From the NCBI GenBank assembly GCA_947177885.1, contig CAMWWF010000024.1, positions 1 to 15,709 of the forward strand: 15,709 nucleotides of DNA, given 5' to 3'. This DNA comes from an uncultured Lachnospiraceae bacterium (GTDB lineage: Bacteria > Bacillota_A > Clostridia > Lachnospirales > Lachnospiraceae). The translations under genes were made by a program, and so were the position numbers. The notes beneath the pieces are model-generated. The model saw only the letters and a list, made by a program, of their open reading frames with translations. It made no database searches and was not told where the DNA came from. Below are positions 1 through 7,532 of this stretch, piece by piece. Every line of letters begins with the position of its first letter. The stretch's first letter is position 1.

Positions 1-587
1 CCGAGGAGGTTTTGAATGATATGCTGTGCGGTAGCTGCGATTTCGGCCGGGATCTTGAGCCGCAGGGGGTCAGGGTGGCTCAAAAGGATTTCCACATACA
101 TGATAGTTGCGGAACCGGAAGAAATGTGAGTATGCGTGGTAAATACGAGATTCACAGCGAGTGTTATCAGTTCTTTTACACACAGAAAGTGTCCCTGCCC
201 GTAAAACACAGGGATATCCGGCCACTTACCATGGAGCATCTGGATTATGTCAGTGAGCATTACAGCTATGACGACAGGTCCTATGTGGAGGCCAGGATCA
301 GAGAAGGCGTTATGTATGGTGCATTTGTGGAGAACAGGCTTGTGGGATTCATCGGTATGCACAATGAGGGCAGCATGGGGCTGCTGTATGTGGAGGAAGC
401 ATATCGCAGACGCGGTATCGCCCGGTCGCTGGAAGCCTTTCTGATCAACAGAACGCTGGAAAAGGGCCGGATACCCTACGGCCATGTGATCGTGGGGAAC
501 GGGAGCTCTTTTGCCCTTCAGGAGAAAATGGGCCTGTATCGTTCAGACAGGACAGTGTGGTGGCTGGAGCGCCATACCGGTACATAA
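1..587 (+). CDS. GNAT family N-acetyltransferase (5' end outside window)
   Basis: Predicted cytoplasmic acetyl-CoA-dependent N-acetyltransferase; the substrate is not predictable. The reading frame is open from base 3 to the TAA at 585-587, so the true start is probably upstream. A TTG at 12 and an ATG at 21 follow an AGGAGG-like stretch (4-9), but the TTG is only 2 nt from it, and the N-terminal part looks like the middle of a protein. The C-terminal ~120 residues carry the GNAT signature: a strand ending in GFIGMH, then LLYVEEAYRRRGIARSLEAF, in which RRRGIA is the Q/RxxGxG/A-type pyrophosphate loop of motif A, followed by a late FALQEKMGLYRSD segment typical of motif B. The N-terminal part (CGSCDF, several His and Cys) resembles no domain I know. 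The next gene begins 83 bp on and is not obviously co-functional. The GNAT fold is confident, the start is not. Confidence 0.8.
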   Translation, partial: EEVLNDMLCGSCDFGRDLEPQGVRVAQKDFHIHDSCGTGRNVSMRGKYEIHSECYQFFYTQKVSLPVKHRDIRPLTMEHLDYVSEHYSYDDRSYVEARIREGVMYGAFVENRLVGFIGMHNEGSMGLLYVEEAYRRRGIARSLEAFLINRTLEKGRIPYGHVIVGNGSSFALQEKMGLYRSDRTVWWLERHTGT

Positions 588-670
588 CATTCGGATACAT
601 CGCCAAACGGTCATGATAATGCGGAAAACAACAGATGATAAAATGATCGGATCAAGGAAAGGGATACAGA

Positions 671-2194
671 ATGGAACAATGTAAAAATAAAGTGACGGCA
701 GCAGTATTTGGAGCGGCTGCGGTCATAAATATTATCCTGCTGTTATTTGCAGCGCCCTTTACAGAGTATACATGGAAAAGAGAATTTGATCTGCCCAATA
801 TCCTGCTCCTGCCCATTGCGCTGCTTTTTATGGGAGTATTATACCTGACAGTCTGTCGACTGAGAGAGAAACTGCTCAGGTGCTGGGGGAAAGGAGGTGT
901 CTTCACCGCGTTCTTATTCCTGTGCGAGGTATATTGGTGCTATAATACCTATTTCCGTACAGGATGGGACGCCGGGTTCTCCGTATGGCCGGCCGCGGTG
1001 GAGATGTCATATGGCGTACCGGTTACAAACGACTGGTATTTTTCCCTGTATCCCAATAACATTTTGATCACATGGCTGTATTCCATTATCTTGAGGATCA
1101 ACTGGCGCTTTGGTATTCTGGACGCTCCCACAGGCATTTTTTCGCTGGTCATATTTAATTGTCTGATTTCGGCAATTACGGCGTATCTGGTTTTCAGGAT
1201 CGTGGAGAAAATGGTAAATTCTTATGCGGCATTATACGCATGGATCCTGTACAGCGTCTTTATGGGAATTGCTCCCTGGCTGCTTATACCATATTCGGAT
1301 TCCGTCATACTGTTTTTTCCCGTGGCGATCGTCTATCTGTACCTTTGCGGGAATAAGAATGTCGTCTTGAAGTGGTTTGCCATCGGATTTCTGACATATA
1401 CGGCATTTCGCATAAAGCCGCAGGGATTGATCCCTTTTATCGCGATCTTCATCGTGGAATTTCTGGAAGCCTGCCATTCCAAACATATAAGGCAGTTTAT
1501 CAGACCGGCCGCAGGACTTGCGGTTTCTCTCCTGGCAGGGACGTTGGCGTATCGGCTGATTCTGGCCGACACGGGGCTTGTCCTGGAAAAGGGACGAAGT
1601 TATGGTCTGGCTCACTATGTGATGATGGGGTTAAATGAGGAGGTGGATGGAACATGGTCCATAGATGACACCAGTTTTTCATACGAGATCGACGACCCTG
1701 AGGAGAGAAATGCCGCGGCGTGGAAAGTGGCGGGAGAACGTCTGAAGAATTACGGTTTTGCAGGGCTTATGGGACATCTGGCCAGAAAGCAGCTTGTTAA
1801 TTTTAATGACGGTATGTTCTCATGGACTTATGAGGGCAGCGATTTCTGGACGGAAATATATGAAAGAAAGAATGACTATATCTCAGGCATACTCCGATCC
1901 ATGTATTACGATGAAAAGAACAGGCATGTGCTCGCCACCTATTTACAGGCAATCTGGATCGCAATCCTTTTCCTGATGGGAGTGAGCATATTGCGGAAGG
2001 AAAAGAGCAGGGCGGTCAATGTATGCATGCTCACAGTGGTGGGGATATGTCTGGCCCAGCTGCTCCTGGAAGCAAGGGCGAGGTATATCTATGGATTTGC
2101 TCCCATAATGCTCATTCTGGCAGTGGTTGGCATAAATAATATTGTCGTAAAAGTTTTCAGACAGCCCTTCCCGGGAAGTCAAAATGAGCCTTAG
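671..2194 (+). CDS. GT-C type membrane glycosyltransferase (PMT/GT39-like)
   Basis: A 507-residue integral membrane protein with about ten hydrophobic segments, probably moving a sugar from a polyprenyl-phosphate donor onto an extracytoplasmic acceptor. The first large loop contains FRTGWDAG with Asp100, placed where GT-C enzymes carry their catalytic acidic residue just after the first membrane segments, and a YPNN motif follows at 127-130. A later RIKPQG motif between membrane helices resembles the KPT/KPQ loops of related Clostridia enzymes. A large hydrophilic stretch (about residues 300-410) is probably extracytoplasmic before the final two helices. The ATG at 671 is preceded by GGAAAGGG (656-663) at 7 nt spacing. 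It stands alone between the GNAT gene and the rplS promoter, with no cell-wall or capsule genes nearby, so substrate and acceptor stay unknown. An O-antigen ligase or generic DUF membrane protein is less likely because of the Asp motif. Confidence 0.72.
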   Translation: MEQCKNKVTAAVFGAAAVINIILLLFAAPFTEYTWKREFDLPNILLLPIALLFMGVLYLTVCRLREKLLRCWGKGGVFTAFLFLCEVYWCYNTYFRTGWDAGFSVWPAAVEMSYGVPVTNDWYFSLYPNNILITWLYSIILRINWRFGILDAPTGIFSLVIFNCLISAITAYLVFRIVEKMVNSYAALYAWILYSVFMGIAPWLLIPYSDSVILFFPVAIVYLYLCGNKNVVLKWFAIGFLTYTAFRIKPQGLIPFIAIFIVEFLEACHSKHIRQFIRPAAGLAVSLLAGTLAYRLILADTGLVLEKGRSYGLAHYVMMGLNEEVDGTWSIDDTSFSYEIDDPEERNAAAWKVAGERLKNYGFAGLMGHLARKQLVNFNDGMFSWTYEGSDFWTEIYERKNDYISGILRSMYYDEKNRHVLATYLQAIWIAILFLMGVSILRKEKSRAVNVCMLTVVGICLAQLLLEARARYIYGFAPIMLILAVVGINNIVVKVFRQPFPGSQNEP

Positions 2195-2224
2195 ACTTAT
2201 GGAAATATTTAGAATCGAAAAAGC

Positions 2225-2253
2225 TTGCAAACAGGAGACAGATGTGTTAAAAT
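2225..2253 (+). promoter_or_regulatory. Sigma-A type promoter of rplS
   Basis: The -35 box TTGCAA (2225-2230) and -10 box TAAAAT (2248-2253) are separated by exactly 17 bp. Each matches the vegetative consensus at 5 of 6 positions. Transcription would start near 2260, giving a leader of about 70 nt before rplS. Confidence 0.75.
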
Positions 2254-2257
2254 CTAA

Positions 2258-2316
2258 ACGTTGCGAAAACGAGATGGTCCTCTGTTACGGAAGGTATTAA
2301 GAACATCCATTTTATG
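2258..2316 (+). promoter_or_regulatory. Probable L19 (rplS) leader RNA
   Basis: The segment between the promoter and the rplS ribosome site can form an outer stem GATG (2273-2276) with CATC (2304-2307), enclosing a short TCC/GGA stem (2278-2280 with 2289-2291). The string AAGGTATTAAGAACATCC ahead of the gene resembles what I remember of the Firmicutes L19 autoregulatory leader, which senses free L19. The assignment rests on position and partial recall of the motif; no covariance search was run. Confidence 0.55.
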
Positions 2317-2329
2317 AAGGAGGCTCAAT

Positions 2330-2677
2330 ATGAGTGATATTATCAGAGAAATCGAAGCAGAACAGTTAAAAGAGAAAGTAGACGATTTTAATGTCGGCGA
2401 TACCGTTAAGGTATATGGTAAGATCAAGGAAGGCAACCGTGAGAGAGTCCAGATCTTTGAAGGTGTTGTACTGAAGAGACAGGGCGGGAGCAGCAGAGAG
2501 ACTTTTACGGTGAGAAAGACCTCCAACGGCATCGGCGTTGAGAAGACATGGCCCCTGCATTCCCCTAATGTGGAGAAGATCGAAGTAGTCAGAAGAGGTA
2601 AGGTAAGACGTGCAAAGCTGAACTATCTGAGAGACCGCGTAGGTAAGAAGGCAAAGGTAAAAGAGCTGGTAAGATAA
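2330..2677 (+). CDS. rplS: 50S ribosomal protein L19
   Basis: A 115-residue ribosomal protein of the large subunit that lies at the 30S-50S interface. Length and sequence are typical: an N-terminal helix, the [28 protein letters not shown] barrel start (quoted in parts: [16 protein letters not shown], then [11 protein letters not shown]), the [20 protein letters not shown] core around residues 70-90, and a basic tail [14 protein letters not shown]. The ATG follows AAGGAGG (2317-2323) with 6 nt spacing. It has its own promoter, a probable autoregulatory leader and a terminator, so it is likely monocistronic here. In many Firmicutes trmD lies directly upstream; here a glycosyltransferase gene does instead. 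Confidence 0.98.
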   Translation: MSDIIREIEAEQLKEKVDDFNVGDTVKVYGKIKEGNRERVQIFEGVVLKRQGGSSRETFTVRKTSNGIGVEKTWPLHSPNVEKIEVVRRGKVRRAKLNYLRDRVGKKAKVKELVR

Positions 2678-2705
2678 TTGCTGTGAACAGTAAAGAATGA
2701 ATGAG

Positions 2706-2740
2706 AGGACAATTACCTGTGTAGTTGTCCTTTTATATTT
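2706..2740 (+). terminator. Rho-independent terminator of rplS
   Basis: AGGACAATTA (2706-2715) pairs with TAGTTGTCCT (2722-2731) as a 10-bp stem with one G-U pair and a 6-nt loop. It is followed by TTTTATATTT. This ends the rplS unit. Confidence 0.9.
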
Positions 2741-2750
2741 CCGAAAAGTG

Positions 2751-2759
2751 TGGTATACT
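2751..2759 (+). promoter_or_regulatory. Extended -10 promoter of the lepB-rbgA operon
   Basis: TGG followed by TATACT (2754-2759) forms an extended -10 element 38 bp before the lepB start. The -35 position (2731-2736, TTTTAT) matches poorly, as expected for an extended -10 promoter. It lies just after the rplS terminator, where a new transcription start is needed. Confidence 0.55.
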
Positions 2760-2796
2760 GTTTTCAAGTGTGTGATCAATACATAGGAAGCAGAAA

Positions 2797-3375
2797 ATGG
2801 CCAGAAATAAAGGACTGAGTTTTTACAGAAAAAAGAAAACCATAAGTTCCGCCACCGTCAGGGAGATATTCAGCTGGATATTCGGGATCGTCGTCGCTGT
2901 ATTTATTGCCGTAGTGCTGAATTATTTCATGGGTATGACTACCAATGTGGTGGGTGTCTCCATGGAGCCGACACTGTATAATGAACAGAAGATATATATC
3001 AACCGTTTCCTCTATATCCTGTCTTCACCCAAGACGGGGGATGTGGTGGTATTTCTGCCCAATGGCAATGAAAATTCCCACTACTATGTTAAACGGGTGG
3101 TGGCTGTGCCCGGAGACCGTCTGATGGTGAAGGACGGTGTGCTGTTCGTCAACGGACTGGAGAGTCCGTGGGTTACGGAGAAGCTGTTGGAGGCGGGCAT
3201 AGCGGAAAATGAGTTCACCCTGGAGAGCGGAGAATATTTCTGCATAGGAGATAACCCGGGGAACAGCGAAGACAGCCGCTCTGCCAATATCGGTCCGGTG
3301 AAGGAGACGGATATTGTCGGGAAGGTCTGGTTCAGGGGAAAGTGTTCTGAGCTGGGAATAGGATTCGTGAAATAG
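2797..3375 (+). CDS. lepB: Type I signal peptidase (first copy)
   Basis: Membrane-anchored serine protease (192 aa) that cleaves signal peptides from Sec- or Tat-exported preproteins on the outer face of the membrane. After a basic N-terminus there is one membrane anchor at about residues 24-46, then the catalytic Ser55 in GVSMEPTL. The general-base Lys99 is in YYVKRVVAVPGD, and the C-terminal box reads GDNPGNSEDSR, where the usual third-position Arg of GDNR is Pro. The length fits the short Gram-positive SipS-like class. The ATG follows AGGAAG (2785-2790) at 6 nt. It is the first gene after the extended -10 promoter and is separated from rbgA by a 58-bp gap holding a hairpin. A second, divergent copy lies downstream of rbgA, so the two may have different substrate preferences. 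Confidence 0.94.
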   Translation: MARNKGLSFYRKKKTISSATVREIFSWIFGIVVAVFIAVVLNYFMGMTTNVVGVSMEPTLYNEQKIYINRFLYILSSPKTGDVVVFLPNGNENSHYYVKRVVAVPGDRLMVKDGVLFVNGLESPWVTEKLLEAGIAENEFTLESGEYFCIGDNPGNSEDSRSANIGPVKETDIVGKVWFRGKCSELGIGFVK

Positions 3376-3391
3376 AAAATCAACAAAACCA

Positions 3392-3419
3392 ACGGGCAGG
3401 ATCGGATGTATGTGCCCGT
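3392..3419 (+). other. RNA hairpin between lepB and rbgA
   Basis: ACGGGCA (3392-3398) and TGCCCGT (3413-3419) form a perfect 7-bp stem with a 14-nt loop. No T-run follows, so it is not a normal terminator. It could be a processing or attenuation site, or chance. Confidence 0.4.
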
Positions 3420-3433
3420 GAAACGGAGTCGGT

Positions 3434-4288
3434 ATGAATTATCAGTGGTATCCCGGTCATATGACGAAAGCAAAGCGTATGATGCAGGAGAATATTAAGC
3501 TTATTGATCTGATCATAGAACTGGTGGATGCAAGGATCCCTTTCAGCAGCCGCAACCCGGATATCGATGAGCTGGGGCAGAATAAATCGAGAATGGTCCT
3601 GCTCAACAAATCGGACCTTGCGGACCCGGTGTACAATAAGCAATGGATCAGTTATTTCAGGGACCAGGGAGCTCATGTACTGGAGATCAATTCCAAAACC
3701 GGCGCAGGCATCAAGGGTATTCAGGGCATGGTGCAGGAGGCCTGTAAGGAAAAGCTGGAACGGGACAGGAAAAGGGGCATTGTGAACAGGCCTGTCAGGG
3801 CTATGGTGGTAGGGATTCCCAATGTAGGCAAATCCACCTTTATCAATTCCTTTGCCGGGAAAGCCTGTACCAGAACGGGAAACAAGCCCGGCGTTACCAA
3901 GGGAAAGCAGTGGATACGTTTAAATAAGAATCTGGAACTGCTGGATACACCGGGGATCCTGTGGCCTAAATTTGAGGACCGGCAGGTGGGAATGCACCTC
4001 GCCTTTATCGGTTCCATGAACGATGAGGTCATTATTTTGGAGGAGCTTGCCTGCGATCTGCTGAGTTGTCTGGAAGCGCTGTATCCTGAGGCGGTGACGG
4101 GGCGCTATGGGGTGGAGTGGAAAGCTTCCCCGGCGGAGATGCTGGAGAATATAGCCAGGGCACGGGGCTGTATTCTGAAGGGGGAGAGCATGGATCTGAA
4201 GAAAGCTGCCACTGTCCTGTTGGACGATTTCCGGAGCGGAAGATTCGGAAGAATCACGATAGAATATCCGGTGGAGGAGAGAGGTTAA
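3434..4288 (+). CDS. rbgA: Ribosome biogenesis GTPase RbgA (YlqF)
   Basis: A 284-residue circularly permuted GTPase required for late 50S subunit assembly in Bacillus. The order of G motifs is permuted as in this family: G4 NKSD at 58-61 comes first, a G5-like NSKTGAG at about 86-92, then the Walker A loop GIPNVGKS at 127-134, switch I GNKPGVT at 149-155 and G3 DTPG at 171-174. The N-terminal YPGHMTKAKRMM is the family hallmark, and the C-terminal ~100 residues form the helical RNA-binding region. The ATG at 3434 has GGAG (3425-3428) at 5 nt. It sits close to rplS, as in Bacillus, and between two signal peptidase genes; the next ORF starts 7 nt after its stop, so translation is probably coupled. 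Confidence 0.95.
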   Translation: MNYQWYPGHMTKAKRMMQENIKLIDLIIELVDARIPFSSRNPDIDELGQNKSRMVLLNKSDLADPVYNKQWISYFRDQGAHVLEINSKTGAGIKGIQGMVQEACKEKLERDRKRGIVNRPVRAMVVGIPNVGKSTFINSFAGKACTRTGNKPGVTKGKQWIRLNKNLELLDTPGILWPKFEDRQVGMHLAFIGSMNDEVIILEELACDLLSCLEALYPEAVTGRYGVEWKASPAEMLENIARARGCILKGESMDLKKAATVLLDDFRSGRFGRITIEYPVEERG

Positions 4289-4294
4289 AAGAGT

Positions 4295-4906
4295 ATGGTC
4301 AAGAGTATGGATGAGAGTATAAATAAGGAGGTCACCAGGCGCAGAAGGAAACGCAGCGGACTGAACAGGGCTATGCGGGAAATGATAAGCACTCTTCTGT
4401 ATCTGCTGATCGTGCTCTGCGCTACGTATGTCGTGATCCATTATGTGGGACAGAGGACAGAGGTGCAGGGCGCTTCCATGGAGTCAACTCTAAATGACGG
4501 GGATAACCTGATCGTGGATAAGATCACTTATCGATTTCGGGATCCCCAGAGATTCGACATCATTGTGTTTCCTTTTCAATATGAGCAGGATACCTATTAT
4601 ATCAAGAGGATTATCGGCCTGCCGGGCGAAACGGTACAGATCGATCTGGACGGCACGATTTATATCAACGGTGAAGTGCTGGAAGAAAATTACGGCAGGG
4701 AGATCATAAAGCCGGAGAATGTTGGTATTGCGATCGAGCCGGTGGTGCTGGGAAAGGATGAGTACTTTGTCATGGGTGACAATCGGAACAACAGCAGCGA
4801 CAGCAGGATAGAAGTGGTGGGAAATATTCACAGAGACGATATCGTGGGGAGGGCCTGGATGCGTATCTGGCCGCTGTCTGAGATAGGTATTCTGAAGCAT
4901 CAGTAA
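4295..4906 (+). CDS. lepB: Type I signal peptidase (second copy)
   Basis: A second membrane signal peptidase (203 aa). A strongly basic N-terminus (TRRRRKRSG, residues 14-22) precedes one membrane segment at about 32-50. Catalytic Ser61 lies in GASMESTL, where the usual Pro after Glu is Ser, and catalytic Lys104 in YYIKRIIGLPGE. The C-terminal box GDNRNNSSDSR (161-171) is canonical. The chosen ATG is 7 nt after the rbgA stop with a GGAGAGAGG stretch inside the rbgA end; an in-frame ATG at 4307 would shorten it by four residues. It differs clearly from the first copy, so this is not a recent duplication. Sharing an operon with rbgA and rnhB is a known arrangement in Clostridia. Confidence 0.93.
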   Translation: MVKSMDESINKEVTRRRRKRSGLNRAMREMISTLLYLLIVLCATYVVIHYVGQRTEVQGASMESTLNDGDNLIVDKITYRFRDPQRFDIIVFPFQYEQDTYYIKRIIGLPGETVQIDLDGTIYINGEVLEENYGREIIKPENVGIAIEPVVLGKDEYFVMGDNRNNSSDSRIEVVGNIHRDDIVGRAWMRIWPLSEIGILKHQ

Positions 4907-4932
4907 AGAATTGCCCCGCATGGAGGACGGAT

Positions 4933-5691
4933 ATGAAAAATACGGATGAGATCAGGGTGGAATTACAGGCAGCTTCTATAGACGGGCTGCCTGAATTTAT
5001 TCATACATATGAAAGCGATGACCGGGCAGGGGTGCGGAAGCTGGTGGAGACGGCGCGAAAACGCATGGTATCTCTGGAGGAGGAAAAGCAGCGCATCGAA
5101 CAGCTCAGAGTCTATGAGAGACAGTACGAGAGCTGCGGGCTGATCTGCGGCATTGACGAGGTGGGAAGAGGACCGCTGGCGGGGCCGGTGGTAGCCGGTG
5201 CGGTCATTTTGCCCAAAGATTGCAGGATCTTATATATAAATGATTCCAAGAAACTGTCCGAAAAAAAGAGAGAGGAGCTTTATGATGTCATTATGGAACA
5301 GGCGGTGGCCTGTGCGGTTGGATATGCCACTCCGGAAAGGATTGACCAGATCAATATCTTACAGGCTACCTATGAAGCCATGCGGGAGGCTGTCGGAAAG
5401 CTGAAGCCTCAGCCGGATATTCTGCTGAATGACGCGGTGAAGATTCCGGGGACAGCTATCCGCCAGGTCCCCATTATCAAGGGAGACGCCAAGAGTATTT
5501 CCATCGGTGCGGCCAGTATTATCGCAAAGGTCACAAGGGATCGCCTTATGGTGGAATATGACAAGATCTATCCGGAATATGATTTTGCGGGGAATAAGGG
5601 TTACGGAAGCGCGGCCCACATCGCGGCGGTAAAGAAATACGGTCCAACACCCATACATCGCAGGAGCTTTATCAAAAATTTTGTTCAGTAA
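4933..5691 (+). CDS. rnhB: Ribonuclease HII
   Basis: A 252-residue endonuclease that cleaves RNA of RNA-DNA hybrids and removes single ribonucleotides from DNA. The N-terminal ~70 residues, a charged helical extension, are typical of Firmicutes RNase HII. The catalytic domain begins with CGIDEVGRGPLAGPVVAGA, giving Asp75 and Glu76. Asp167 in LLNDAVKIPG and Asp185 in KGDAKSISIGAASIIAKVTRDR (positions 183-204, quoted in part) complete the four metal-binding acidic residues; LLND replaces the more usual LxID/LVDG. The C-terminal GYGSAAHIAAVKKYGPTPIH is conserved. The ATG follows GGAGG (4922-4926) at 6 nt. It lies between the second signal peptidase and the FliK-like gene, matching the rnhB-ylqG order in Bacillus. 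Confidence 0.96.
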   Translation: MKNTDEIRVELQAASIDGLPEFIHTYESDDRAGVRKLVETARKRMVSLEEEKQRIEQLRVYERQYESCGLICGIDEVGRGPLAGPVVAGAVILPKDCRILYINDSKKLSEKKREELYDVIMEQAVACAVGYATPERIDQINILQATYEAMREAVGKLKPQPDILLNDAVKIPGTAIRQVPIIKGDAKSISIGAASIIAKVTRDRLMVEYDKIYPEYDFAGNKGYGSAAHIAAVKKYGPTPIHRRSFIKNFVQ

Positions 5692-5703
5692 AAAGGAAAT
5701 AAC

Positions 5704-6489
5704 ATGAAACTAACGGATATTTTTGCGGGAAGAACAAAAAATGAAGATGTCGGCAGTGCGCAGAAGGCGGCGCCTGTGAATCCCAACACGGCGGCTGTCA
5801 ACCGCCAGATCAGATCCATGATACCCGGACAGACGATCCAGGGAGAGATCGTATCCAAAAACGGCGGGGAGGTTCAGATCAGGACAGCGGACGATTTACT
5901 GCTGAATGCCAAAGTGGATCAGAATATGAACATTGAGGTAGGGAAAAATATGACCTTTGAGGTCAAAAATAACGGCACTGCCCTTATGCTGACTCCCCTG
6001 TTCACCAATGTGTCCACAGATATCAATGTGCTGAAAGCACTGGATATGGCGGGAATTTCCGCAAATCCCGTCTCTGTCGCCATGACGGAGCAGATGATGA
6101 AGGCGGGGCTTCCCATTGACAGAAACTCCATCCAGCAGCTGTACAGGGAGGTAAATGCTTTTCCCGGTGCGGAGATTTCCGATATTGTCAGTCTCCATAA
6201 GCTGGGACTGCCGGTCAATGAGGAAAATGTGAATCAGATGGCCGCCTACCGCAATCTGAACCATCAATTGCTGCAGGGAATGGAGACGGTCATGGATGCG
6301 GTTCCCCATGTGATAGAGGAGCTGACCGCAAAAGGGGATCTGGAGGGGGCGGCAAAGCTTTATCAGGAGTTGCTGCACCTGGTCCGGGAGAGCATGCTGA
6401 CGGAAAATGCTCCCGGGGAGGGAAATGTCAGGGAAGCGGCGGGAACTTTGGCGGAAAGCGGCACTGCCAATGTCCGGGAGATACCGTAA
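5704..6489 (+). CDS. YlqG/FliK-like protein, N-terminal part, ended by an in-frame TAA
   Basis: A 261-residue product that is probably the N-terminal half of a longer FliK-like protein, because the next ORF continues in the same frame straight after the TAA at 6487-6489. A disordered start (1-38) leads to a beta-rich segment PGQTIQGEIVSKNGGEVQIR (41-60) continuing to about 100, then helical repeats such as KALDMAGISANPVSVAMTEQ, MMKAGLPIDRNSIQQLY and LHKLGLPVNEENVNQM. These match the N-terminal architecture of Clostridia YlqG-like proteins encoded between rnhB and ylqH. The ATG has AAGGA (5693-5697) at 6 nt, 12 nt after the rnhB stop. No signal peptide or membrane helix is visible. It could be a functional shorter protein, one half of a disrupted gene, or the result of a sequencing error. 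The C-terminal FliK-like domain is encoded by the next ORF. Confidence 0.7.
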   Translation: MKLTDIFAGRTKNEDVGSAQKAAPVNPNTAAVNRQIRSMIPGQTIQGEIVSKNGGEVQIRTADDLLLNAKVDQNMNIEVGKNMTFEVKNNGTALMLTPLFTNVSTDINVLKALDMAGISANPVSVAMTEQMMKAGLPIDRNSIQQLYREVNAFPGAEISDIVSLHKLGLPVNEENVNQMAAYRNLNHQLLQGMETVMDAVPHVIEELTAKGDLEGAAKLYQELLHLVRESMLTENAPGEGNVREAAGTLAESGTANVREIP

Positions 6490-6492
6490 GAA

Positions 6493-7509
6493 GTGGCAGA
6501 ACCCCGGACAGGTCAGGTGAAGGAAGCAGCGGACAGTGAACGGCAGCAGGCTTATGCGGCGGCAGTGAAGCAGGCCGCAGATCCCAATGAGATAGAACCG
6601 GCAGGTAAGGAGAACCGGGTACCGAAGGACAATGACAATGGCGTGCAGCTCCAGGAGATTCCCCAGGAGCTTCGCGCGGTGGTTTCCCGGGAACTCAGAC
6701 AGGTGCTTGCCCGTCTGAACCTGTCTCCGCAGGAAAGCGCGCAGCTGGCGCAGCAGCTGGAACAATTCGCCGGGGGAGGATCCGATGCGGGAAAGCTCTT
6801 CCTTGCTGTGGAGGAGATGATGGAAAGAGCCGGCGGAACGGCGGAAGGAAAAGAAGCCATGCGGCTTTTGATGTCTCAGAAGGGTGTCAGGGCATTGCTC
6901 ACGGATACTCTGAAGAATTCATGGACGCTCCGCCCCCGGGATGTGGCTGATCCCAATAAAGTGGAGGAGCTGTATAAGAGACTGGACCGTCAGCTCAAGG
7001 GATTGACACAGACTCTTGAGACCGTGGGACAGAGCGGTTCCGCAGCGTACAGGGCGGTATCCAATATGTCCCAGAATATTGATTTCCTGCAGCAGATCAA
7101 CCAGATGTACACATATGTGCAGCTGCCCCTCCGTTTGCAGCAGGGAAAAGCTCACGGAGACCTCTACGTCTACACGAACCGAAAGAATCTTGCGGGGAAG
7201 GATGGAACCGTCAGCGCTCTGCTGCATCTGGATATGGAACATCTGGGCCCTGTGGATGTGTATGTGGCGATGCGGAACAGTAAAGTCAGCACGAATTTTT
7301 ATGTGGCGGATGATGAGATGCTGGATTTTCTGGAGGATCACATGGATCTGCTCACGGAGAGACTGTGGAAGAGAGGATACGACTGCAGCATGTCCATGGA
7401 GGTACGGGGAGAGAAGGATGCCGGTTCTTCAAAAGGCGGTCTGGAGCCTATACTGGAGAGAGAAAAGGGTGTGGCTCTGAGCCATTATGCCTTTGATGTG
7501 AGAACTTAG
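6493..7509 (+). CDS. YlqG/FliK-like protein, C-terminal part (Flg_hook-like domain)
   Basis: The 338-residue continuation of the preceding frame. Residues 1-60 are low-complexity linker, 60-205 are Gln/Leu-rich helices, and about 208-305 resemble the C-terminal domain of flagellar hook-length control protein FliK: LPLRLQQGKAHGDLYVYTNR, then VSALLHLDMEHLGPVDVYVA, then an alternating strand region. In flagella that domain binds the cytoplasmic part of FlhB to switch export specificity. The start is uncertain: GTG at 6493 lies 3 nt after the TAA, with only GGGAG (6476-6480) about 12 nt upstream. If the TAA is an error or a recent mutation, one 601-codon gene (5704-7509 without the internal stop) is the original form. 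The FlhB-C-like gene follows after 23 bp, which supports a functional pair. Confidence 0.68.
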   Translation: MAEPRTGQVKEAADSERQQAYAAAVKQAADPNEIEPAGKENRVPKDNDNGVQLQEIPQELRAVVSRELRQVLARLNLSPQESAQLAQQLEQFAGGGSDAGKLFLAVEEMMERAGGTAEGKEAMRLLMSQKGVRALLTDTLKNSWTLRPRDVADPNKVEELYKRLDRQLKGLTQTLETVGQSGSAAYRAVSNMSQNIDFLQQINQMYTYVQLPLRLQQGKAHGDLYVYTNRKNLAGKDGTVSALLHLDMEHLGPVDVYVAMRNSKVSTNFYVADDEMLDFLEDHMDLLTERLWKRGYDCSMSMEVRGEKDAGSSKGGLEPILEREKGVALSHYAFDVRT

Positions 7510-7532
7510 TACGCGGGTAGTGAGGTGACAGG

